From: Irineochytrium annulatum
Taxonomy: Eukaryota > Chytridiomycota > Chytridiomycetes > Chytridiales > Chytridiaceae
Direction: 5' to 3'
DNA: 43,005 nt
Assembly (NCBI GenBank): GCA_027600665.1
Contig: JADGJL010000100.1
Span: forward strand, 1-43,005
Shown here: positions 35,564-43,005 of the stretch, piece by piece
Layout of the letters: each line of letters starts with the position of its first letter
How positions within the stretch are numbered: position 1 is the first letter of the stretch
Program-made: the position numbers and the translations under genes
Notes under the pieces: model-generated
Database searches by the model: none
Told to the model about the DNA's origin: nothing
Seen by the model: the letters and a program-made list of their open reading frames with translations, nothing else

Positions 35564-36701
35564 TTACCTCCAAGCTCCCTCATTAGCCAACCTGTCTGCC
35601 TCTTCGTTACCCAAAATCCCACAATGCGCCTTGACGTACACAAACTTTACAATCCCGTCAGCGCGCCTGTCCATCTGCTCGTCCAACAACTCCCACAAAT
35701 CCCTATTTTTTACGCCCTTCCACCCTCGCTTCTTCCAGGCCGTGATCCAGTGCGTAATGCCTTTGCGGACGTAAGTGCTGTCGGTGTGGAGGCGCACGCG
35801 CTGCCTTGTAGGAATGACCTCAAGCGCTTTTATTGTAGCCTGATGCACAGCAGAAGCATGAGCAAGTAGATGATGATGGAATGAATGCGTGGACAAACCA
35901 TTAGCTCGGCGCGGTTGTTCGTCTGCACCTCGCCCGGGAGTCGCTCGCTGATATTCCTGCTGTCTTCATAGCCGAACCACACGCCGTAGCCCGCCCGGGC
36001 ATGCCGCGAGGTACCGTTCCCGAGGCAGCTGCCGTCGGTATAAACCTCGATCATTACTGAAGGCTGGAAGTACATACGACGTTGTTACATTCAGTTAGTA
36101 AAGGTTGCAGACAAGCACCACAAACTTACGTCTGTCTGCGACCAATCGAACGGCACGGCGTCGGAAGGTCTTATCCGTGCCACCGGAAGGAACGAAGAGT
36201 GGTCGATCCGTGGCGCTGCCGGCTCCGATGTTGGCGGGGTAATCGACGCCCCTCCCAACGGGCCCGCCACTCCCCTAGGCTCCTTCGCCTCTTCCTCATC
36301 GAGCGCAACTCGCCTCCGCTTCCAGATGTCCTCCTCCGATATTTCATCCTCATCCCTACACTTTCTCCTCTTTTGCACCTCCCCGCCTTCCGCCTCCTCG
36401 CCCGCATCCTCGATCTCGTCATCACTTCTAGCCAGTAGCATTATCTGCAGCGCGGATTCGGACAGCCGCCGGTTCCCACCGCCCTTTGAGGGCTGGCGAA
36501 GGTACTCCGCGGCCTCCTCCTTCGTCGGGAAGCCCTTGTGCTCGGCGCGCGGAAAGCCCTTCACGTTCTTCTCGCAGTCCGCCCTTGAAAAAGGCGTTAA
36601 AGCGTTGACGCGATCAGGCAGATTTCCACTCACCACGACGAGTAGATCCCGGGCTTTACACCGACCCTGACGGCGTAGAAAGTGGCCTTCCGTTTTCCCA
36701 T
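35564..36701 (-). CDS. RNASEH1: Ribonuclease H1 with N-terminal hybrid-binding domain
   Basis: Cleaves RNA in RNA-DNA hybrids. Four exons in phase (plus coordinates): 36634-36701, 36130-36583, 35899-36063, 35564-35839; 320 residues. Residues about 4-50 (KATFYAVRVG...GIYSSWADCEKNV...FPTKEEAAEYL) form the hybrid-binding (viroplasmin-like) domain. Residues about 60-170 are a charged, low-complexity linker. The catalytic domain (about 177-318) has Asp184 (YTDGS), Glu227 (NNRAEL), Asp249 (HTDSTY), His301 and Asp311 (GNEEADRLANEG), i.e. the full D-E-D-D set plus His, so it should be active. An in-frame ATG 65 codons upstream (36896) would add an Arg-rich, Asp/Glu-free stretch that could be a mitochondrial presequence; the shorter start is used here. 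It follows the same strand as the MIIP-like gene, 106 bases away. Confidence 0.92.
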
Positions 36702-36896
36702 TATCCCGATGCCGTACCCCTTGGCGATCGAAACGAGTACGAAAGCGTGTAAGTTGAGCGGTGCGTGTGGCCGGCGCTCGAAGGGTTGTGAATTGTTAGG
36801 GCAGTTAAAAAGCGTCCGTCGGCGCGATCGCGTAATGAGTGTCTGCGATGGTGCGGTATGAACGCAGTGGGCGATGCCGGTGTAGCGGGCTGTCAT

Positions 36897-37450
36897 TCAC
36901 GAATGAGACAGCGAATTTGACAACAAAGGTTGATGAAGTAAATTCGATATTCCATCTCGTGTGGCAACGAAACGTCGAATCTGGGACAAGTCCCTCAATA
37001 TTAAGTCTGACTGTTTTTCTAAGCCAGGACATTTCCTACATTCCGCTCTCTACATTTCTTGCACTACTTGCACTCCCACCGGCGGCAGGAGTTAAGAGTG
37101 AAAAGATGCAGATATCGACGCCGTGGACAGATGAGGCGTCGTTTAACACCCGCATGGCCGTGTGAAGGTCCCAGTTGACTCAACTGAATGAACCAACGCA
37201 AAAGTAAGTGAACCTGGCTCGCATATTTTTTTTTCAGGGCGGCTCACTGTAATCAAACCAGTTCTTGAATGTTATCAAAGCACGGGAGCTCGCATAGCAG
37301 ACGAACTGTTGCCAATGGACAGCATTCAAGCCACCGTCGTCAATTTTCATACCCAAACAGTTTAGACCCCGCCTCCCACGCCATCGCGAGGAGCCAGCCC
37401 CACAGAACTGACTTGGCCCCCCACATCCCAACCGTCCAAGGAGCACGGCC
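36897..37450. promoter_or_regulatory. Divergent promoter region of RNase H1 and FHIP genes
   Basis: About 550 bases lie between the outermost RNase H1 start (36896) and the FHIP start (37451). A T-run sits near 37225-37235. Open frames here are short and unsupported. Both promoters are expected within this stretch, but I cannot point to a specific site. Confidence 0.4.
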
Positions 37451-40400
37451 ATGTTCGAGCAGTTCGGCCGACTACTCAGCTCGCTGAACGTCAAGACCCG
37501 CCAGGAGGCCTTCGTGGATCATGCCCAGCACGTCAGGCTCTACTACGCGAGGCGCCAAGTCGGTGCGTGGTCTCACTTGATGCTTTCTTACTTCGGATTT
37601 CTTACTTCGGATGCGCTGGAGGGCAATTTTTTTAACCCATTGCTTCTAAATGGCTACAGGTGACGGCGCGGAATTGCCGTCGGCTACGTCCATCCTCAGC
37701 ACCAATCTGCCGCACCACCTGTCGCTGATGGCGCGTTACTTGAAGGAGGAGGACGATGAGATGAGACTGGCGTCGACCGACGCCTCGACGCCTGCGACGA
37801 CGGAGAATATGATGGAGATGGGGCCTTGCCTGGAGAATCTGCTCCAGACGCGCTTTTTAAGCTTTCTGATCCGGCTGGCGGAAACCGATGTGAGCGACCT
37901 ATTTTCTCTAACACGCGCGTTTGGTGCTCGTTCTTAACAACCGGATGTAGGATCCACCGGGCATGCACGCCGAGGTCCTCAAGATCTTCTCTCTCCTCAT
38001 TCGAAACCTCTCCCAGTCCGCGTCGCTCCTCCCCGAAAAGTCCTTCGGCATGCCCCTTCTCCACCTCCTCGGCATCCCGCTCCTCGGCCGCCACAGCCCC
38101 AGTCAAAATGGGCATGCATCTCACTCCCGCTCCGGAACCGCCACGCCGCGGTCGTCTACCTCCACATCAGCGTCAAACAACTCCCTCTCGTCGTCATTGA
38201 ACTCGTCATCGAGCCTGGATCCGGCGCTGGCGCTCGAGGCGGGTGGGTTGGTGAATGGGATCCTTAGGGCGCTTGATCGGGATCCAGCACTGATCAGAGT
38301 CTTATTGGAGTGCCCAGCGCCGCCGCCGGGGACGGAGAAGCCAGAGACGGGGAAGGCAGGGCAGATCGCGTTGTTCTCGACAGCGGTGCCGAGATCGTTT
38401 AGGCCGTTTGAGGTCGCGCTGGAGCTGATGGGACTAAATGGGACGGTGGGCAGGGTGGGGAGGGAGACGGTTGCGATGGCGGTGCGGTTGGCGTTGGCAC
38501 TGGGGAGGTGGAGGGAAGGAGCTGGATATGATGACTTTTTAACGCGGTTATACGGCGACTATATCGCGTATTTGATTCATCACTCTCAACTGACTTCCAT
38601 GATGGTAATATGGCCGTGCTTTCTCCGCTTAAATTTCAAGCAAATAACGTTATCCTCAGTGCCAAGAACTCGCCATCCGCTACTCCGACATCCCCAGCTC
38701 CGGCCGCATCCGGAGTCCCATCACCACATCCGTCCCCTACCCCATTGCCGGCATGAGCATCGGCACTGACTCGCTGGAGATGGTGCCCTTCACCCCACCC
38801 CCGACATCAAAGCTGGCGCCCATGGACCGCCTTTTAGAGTTTTGGGCGTTCGTCGACAGCATCGCATCAATGAAGGTGCCTTTTCTCATGGACCAGATTG
38901 CAGAGCTGACGGATGCGGAGTTCCTGAGACCATTAATCTATCGGAGCGTATCGGCTGAGTACGTTTGTGGCGTTTGATCCTATTTTGCGGTTGCTTGCTC
39001 ACGCTTGCGATCTAAAGGCGTCCCGCCATAGCGCTCAACGCTATCAGCGTCCTTACACGGCTGCTTAAGACGACGCAAAGCCCAAAGCTTAAGCAGGCGA
39101 TCATCCGCGGGGTTGCGAGTGATCGCGGCGCCGTCTTGCGCGGGTTGGTGGCGAAGCTGGACCCTTCGCTGACGTGTCAGGAGGTAGACTGCAATCGTTA
39201 ACTGAAGGTTGTGAGTATTGACGAACGTTTATTCAGCCACAATTGGTGAAGGCGGCTGTCGTATGCTTGGACGCGATCCTACAAACACGGGACGACGGCG
39301 TCATGGCGGTTCTCCTTGGATCATGGTCGGTTTTCCACGAGGGCAGTGGCGACGATGAGTCAGAGGTTGAGGCCATCTTCGACTCGTTCAACAGGCAAGC
39401 GGGTATCCCGTTTTCCGGAAGTTTCGCGTTTCGCTAAGGCCGGCTTCATCACATAGGTTGATTAGCGTCTCGGGCCCGGATCACTTTACTTTCCCGACCG
39501 AGCGCGAGCTGGACGCATACTTCTTCAGCATCACGGCGAATCATTTGCGAATGCCGCGGTCGCTCCCACGACTGGTTGCGCTGGGGAACTTGCCGAGAGG
39601 AGAGCAAGCGGGGTTGCTGGCCGACCCGCTGCGATCGCTCCTGCGGTCGGCCGAGGCACACCCGGAGGACATTAATATTGGCCTAGCGATGTTGATCGAG
39701 ACAGTAGTGCTTGTGTGCGGGATCGATGGCGTGCTCGAGGTCGGGCGTTGGCTGGAACTGGTAAAACTGAAATTTTGAACGTTCATAGCGGTCCAGTTTT
39801 AAGCCTTCAACTCAGGTTCTCGTCGAGCTCCGCGGTCCGACTCCCACACCGCCAACACCAACACCCGCTCGTCCCGCGCCACGCCGGAAGCCCCGCGAGG
39901 AGATGCCAACACGCGGCGGCTCCGAAGACGAAGAGGACGACCCCCGCCACCGGCCGCAACGGACGCTTTTCTCCTGGCTCCTCGGGGGTCCTTCCGCGCC
40001 GACAACATCTAGCCGCCAGGCCTACGCAGCGGTCAGCACTATCCCATCCCGCCCTCACACGCCGGAGCTTGCCGAACCCCCAAGGGCCGCGAGTCCAATG
40101 ACAACTTCTCCCGCGACGAACGCCGGATTACTCCTCCCGCCCAGCAAAAGCGAGCGCGCGCGCATGGTGCTGGCAGAGTGCGCGCTTTCGGTCGCCATCT
40201 CGATGGTTGTGAGGTTCGGCGCCGCCGCAAGGATGGTCATGAACGTCGGGTCCACGTCGTCGGCAGAGTCATCGCCGCAGCTGGGCGGATTAGGGGCGAA
40301 GCGGGCTGAAGACAGGAGGTTGGGCACATTAAAGGCCAAGGGGAAGCATGATTCAGGCGTCACGGTTAGACCAGGGCCGGCGAGGGCCATTGGCGTTGGG

Positions 40401-40454
40401 GAGTGGTGGGATTGGGGTGGGGAGCTGAGCGACGAGGAGGGTGGAGGGATATAG
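37451..40454 (+). CDS. FHIP family protein (FTS and Hook-interacting; FAM160/RAI16-like)
   Basis: Eight exons in phase: 37451-37562, 37660-37889, 37951-38604, 38660-38958, 39018-39183, 39237-39394, 39457-39760, 39816-40454; 853 residues. The N-terminal half is alpha-helical and matches the FHIP/RAI16 layout: a PCLENLLQTRFLSFLIRLAE helix followed by PPGMHAEVLKIFSLLIRN. A Ser/Thr/Asn-rich insert interrupts it (about 165-210), as in other members. After further helical repeats, the C-terminal 210 residues are Pro/Ser-rich with an acidic patch (SEDEEDD) and end in DWGGELSDEEGGGI. FHIP proteins join FTS and Hook in a complex that links dynein-dynactin to early endosomes for long-range transport in hyphae and animal cells. 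The sixth intron (39395-39456) uses a GC donor (AG|GCAAGC), the only one seen here. The function is from family knowledge. Confidence 0.8.
37585..37612. repeat. Perfect 14-bp tandem duplication in FHIP intron 1
   Basis: The unit TTCTTACTTCGGAT occurs twice back to back inside the first intron of the FHIP gene. It is probably slippage with no effect on the protein. Confidence 0.9.
39395..39456 (+). other. GC-AG intron in the FHIP gene
   Basis: The only donor that keeps phase between ...FDSFN and LISVSGPD is AG|GCAAGC, with acceptor CATAG. GC-AG introns are a minor but established class read by the major spliceosome. Reading through the intron gives a stop at 39435-39437. Confidence 0.75.
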
Positions 40455-41244
40455 ACGGCCGCCGACTTTGGTCGGAGCAAGTAGGGGTGAGTGGTTGGAT
40501 TATGCGCATGTAGATAGACGAGACTATAGTATTTATAAACTCGAGCGATTTAATGACAGCAATTTGCATCCCCAGCCGCTTTTATATTATCCATTCCACT
40601 TGAACCACACCTGACGCTGGAATTGAGGACGGAGGAGGCATTCGGTGAACACATCGCTGTGGCTGCCGACGGTAGTGAAGTCTCACGGTCTTTCTGTTCC
40701 AGCGTTCTGAACGCTTGGCCGGCAATATCATCTTCGTTTTTATCCACTTAAAGAGCAGGAGCGTGCGCACATGCGAGTAGCATTATGTATTTGATGTCGC
40801 GGCTCGCGTTTTCCATCCTCGGGGTTGTCGTCGAAAAAATTGCTGCTGCAGAAAAGGGAAGCTGGCGTTGCTCTTGCTTTCCTGTAATATCTAAATACTG
40901 CTAAGACCCTAGTTTGAACGACCCATTAAGACTTGCCGCAACTTAGGCTTACATACTTAACGGGCCATGTGTGCGTGCATGCGAGAATGTTGCTGTGAAG
41001 CATGTATAAGGATCGCAATTGTGTAATCGTACAGGTGTAAAATAAAGATGGACGAAAAACAAGCAGAAGACAGAAGCCGCCGTGCTTGGCAAGAAAAGAT
41101 AAAAGGTTAAACCTCGGGGATTCTGATCAAGACGTTTGTAACAATGTAAGTTCTCGTAGCGGCAACAATGCCCAACGAATGCAGCAGCTGTCACTATTTC
41201 AATACGATATAAGCAGGTACACCCCTACACCCCTTCCCTAAAAA
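40455..41244. other. Convergent intergenic region
   Basis: About 790 bases lie between the FHIP stop and the stop of the minus-strand LRR-like gene. Short minus-strand open frames (for example 40949-41194, Cys/Phe-rich) have no recognisable content. I see no RNA gene or repeat. Confidence 0.5.
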
Positions 41245-43005
41245 TTAACGCCTCTCCATTCTAATCTTCAACTCCACATCCCCGTACAGCGCCCTAAATC
41301 GATCAACCATCGCATCCACCCTCCACGGATCCCCAAGAACCCCAAAATAAAACCTTAACCCCGCACTTCCACCGCCACCACCTCTACTCTTCCCGCCACC
41401 ACCGCCCACGAAATCCAACCCCTCCAGCACGACCCTCCTCATCCCGAACCCTTTCCTCCTCGCAACGCCTACATCCTCCCTCGCGCTCTCGACCGGATCT
41501 CCCGCGGCCCAATCCCACGCAGCGGTCGCGCAAGACGCCTCCGCCACGGACAGCTCGAGCACTCGCACGACGTCCTCCTCGTCCAGCGTCGAGTCCGCGA
41601 GCGCGACGGCGCACGGGCGGGAGAGGACGCGGAGCTCCTGCAGGGTGCGCCAGAGTTTCGGTAAGGTTGTGGAGGAGAGGGCTGGGAGGGTGAGGCCGGC
41701 GGAGGCGTCGATCGCGAGGGTGAGGGAGCGGAGGGATTGCATGTCAGAAATAGCGGAGAGGATCAAGGCAGCGCGGGGCGGCGGGGGGTTAACGGCGCCG
41801 GCGGTAGACTCCGCCGCCGGGTTTGGCGCGGTTGCGGCGGCGGCGGTGACCGACGCGCGTATCGGGGAGGGCGGGTCGGAGGACAGGGCGGAGATATCGA
41901 GTGTGGTAAGTCCGCTGCTGCCGAGGAGTGGACGGAGCGTTGAGCGCAGCTGGTTCGCGAGTGCGTCGTGCGTGAACGATGGCGGAGGGACGCGCAACGC
42001 GGCCCGAGAGGATGGCCGTGCAGATCGTGACGGCGTCGGTGTCGGGACGTTCGCGGCGGGTAGGAGCAAGGTCGTTAGCTTTGTGAGGTTCGGCGCGATG
42101 ATTTCGAGCGTGTCGTTGCAAACCTCCGCGCGGTGGAGGATGAGGGACGTGAGTCTAGGATCCGCGTCCGCCAGTGCGGATGGAAAGAGCGAGCGGAGAC
42201 TGTTGTCCGTGATGCGCTGGTGGAGCTCGAGGGAGGTAAGGCTGAGGTATTCGATTGCGTGACGGATTGGGAGCTGGGGCAGCGAAGGGGCCGGCAGGTG
42301 GAGGCGAAGCGAGCGAAGGTTTGGGCAGTGGGTGAGAAGGATGGAGATGCCGTAATGCAGAGAGTTTTTCTCGTGATGCGAGAGGAATGGGAGAACGGAG
42401 TGGTGGAAGTAACGCCGAAGAGGAACGGGGCCCTTCGGCTTTGCAACATTTGCTTGCTTGCTTTCGTCGGCTCCTTCGTTCGCAGCCGGGATTACCTTGT
42501 CCGTCTCTGCGGCCTTCAGGTTGTCGTCTTCAGCCTTCTGTTCCTTCAACTCCGACCCTACATCCCTTTCCGCAGTGACTGTTTCCTCCGATGTCGACGA
42601 CACGTCCGCAATCGATGCGGGATCTCTCAAGTCCCCGTATATCGCTTGCAAGAACTTAGGTGGCTCAATAGACGAGTTCGCAACGCGCTCGCCGAGCGAG
42701 TTCATCTCCTCCTCTGTCACGCCCTTCGAGTCGTTTCGCTCAATAGTTTCCGGCTTGGACCCGACGGTTAGCTCCATCTCCTGCTCCGCATCGTCGTTGA
42801 TCTCAAATGGATGGCGCTCGCCATCGTCTTCGCTCGCAAATGGACGCGCGGCGAAGACCGGAGCAGGCTTATACTCCGGCATGACGGCTGGCTCCTCCGC
42901 AACCTCAGGGTCCGCCTTCTCCTGCTTTTCCCCATCTTCCTCCTTGACATCCAGTCCCGTTTCGTTGTTCTCGGCTTCTTTACCTTCATCCTCATCCTCC
43001 CAGAC
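41245..43005 (-). CDS. Acidic, leucine-rich-repeat-like protein, 5' end beyond the window
   Basis: The frame is open from the window edge to TAA at 41245, so at least 586 codons are present and the true start is outside or at an internal Met (for example 42882). The N-terminal part seen is highly acidic (Glu/Asp-rich runs) and probably disordered. The middle (about 190-320 from the edge) has leucine-rich-repeat-like segments such as LTHCPNLRSLRLHLPA, LSLTSLELHQRITDNSL and PRLTSLILHRAEV, reminiscent of F-box/LRR proteins. The C-terminal third is Ala/Ser/Pro-rich, contains a Gly-rich run (GGGGGKSRGGGGG), and ends RMERR. LRR folds mediate protein binding. I see no F-box or other catalytic domain, and the exact function cannot be assigned. 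Confidence 0.7.
   Translation of the reverse strand, partial: VWEDEDEGKEAENNETGLDVKEEDGEKQEKADPEVAEEPAVMPEYKPAPVFAARPFASEDDGERHPFEINDDAEQEMELTVGSKPETIERNDSKGVTEEEMNSLGERVANSSIEPPKFLQAIYGDLRDPASIADVSSTSEETVTAERDVGSELKEQKAEDDNLKAAETDKVIPAANEGADESKQANVAKPKGPVPLRRYFHHSVLPFLSHHEKNSLHYGISILLTHCPNLRSLRLHLPAPSLPQLPIRHAIEYLSLTSLELHQRITDNSLRSLFPSALADADPRLTSLILHRAEVCNDTLEIIAPNLTKLTTLLLPAANVPTPTPSRSARPSSRAALRVPPPSFTHDALANQLRSTLRPLLGSSGLTTLDISALSSDPPSPIRASVTAAAATAPNPAAESTAGAVNPPPPRAALILSAISDMQSLRSLTLAIDASAGLTLPALSSTTLPKLWRTLQELRVLSRPCAVALADSTLDEEDVVRVLELSVAEASCATAAWDWAAGDPVESAREDVGVARRKGFGMRRVVLEGLDFVGGGGGKSRGGGGGSAGLRFYFGVLGDPWRVDAMVDRFRALYGDVELKIRMERR

Noticed and set aside
40949..41194. A Cys/Phe-rich 81-codon minus-strand frame suggesting a small secreted protein
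   Set aside because: No signal-peptide-like N terminus (the hydrophobic part is internal), no conserved pattern, and it lies in an AT-rich 3' region.

Overview
This window looks like nuclear DNA of a flagellated (zoosporic) fungus, most likely a chytrid. The genes are compact and moderately GC-rich, and most are cut by many short introns of about 40-60 nt with GT...AG ends. The gene set mixes fungal-style genes with an axonemal dynein heavy chain, which only a flagellum-forming organism needs. The placement is inferred from gene content, not from a database search. Exon models were built by hand from splice signals and reading phase, and total coding length is divisible by three for each spliced model called complete.

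Layout. 808-1860 (-): F-box-like protein with a doubtful 3' end. 2635-4106 (+): an unrecognised multi-exon gene with one in-frame TGA. 4716-6515 (+): an intronless Gag-like protein with two C-terminal CHHC knuckles and no reverse transcriptase nearby. 7402-10355 (-): a 12-exon, membrane-anchored class I cyclic nucleotide phosphodiesterase. Head to head with it, 11218-13395 (+): the DEAD-box helicase DDX41. 13719-15391 (+): a cytochrome P450 without an obvious membrane anchor, with an atypical I-helix and haem loop. 16090-18261 (-): a 723-codon intronless ORF of unknown family in AT-richer DNA. 19002-33688 (+): a complete 14-exon axonemal dynein heavy chain of DNAH2 type (about 4690 residues). 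Tail to tail with it, 33988-35457 (-): a MIIP-like protein. 35564-36701 (-): RNase H1. Divergent from that, 37451-40454 (+): an FHIP (FTS-Hook-interacting) protein. 41245 to the window end (-): an acidic, leucine-rich-repeat-like protein, cut by the window edge.

Shared themes. DNAH2 is a force-generating subunit of the inner-arm I1/f dynein of the flagellum. FHIP belongs to the FTS-Hook-FHIP complex, which couples cytoplasmic dynein to endosomes. The vertebrate relative of the MIIP-like gene is linked in the literature to cell motility and HDAC6. The membrane PDE may control cyclic nucleotides in a zoospore. Nothing shows these genes are co-regulated. DDX41 and RNase H1 are housekeeping nucleic-acid enzymes. 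The main oddities are the solitary Gag-like gene, the P450, the 723-codon orphan and the MIIP homologue in a fungus.
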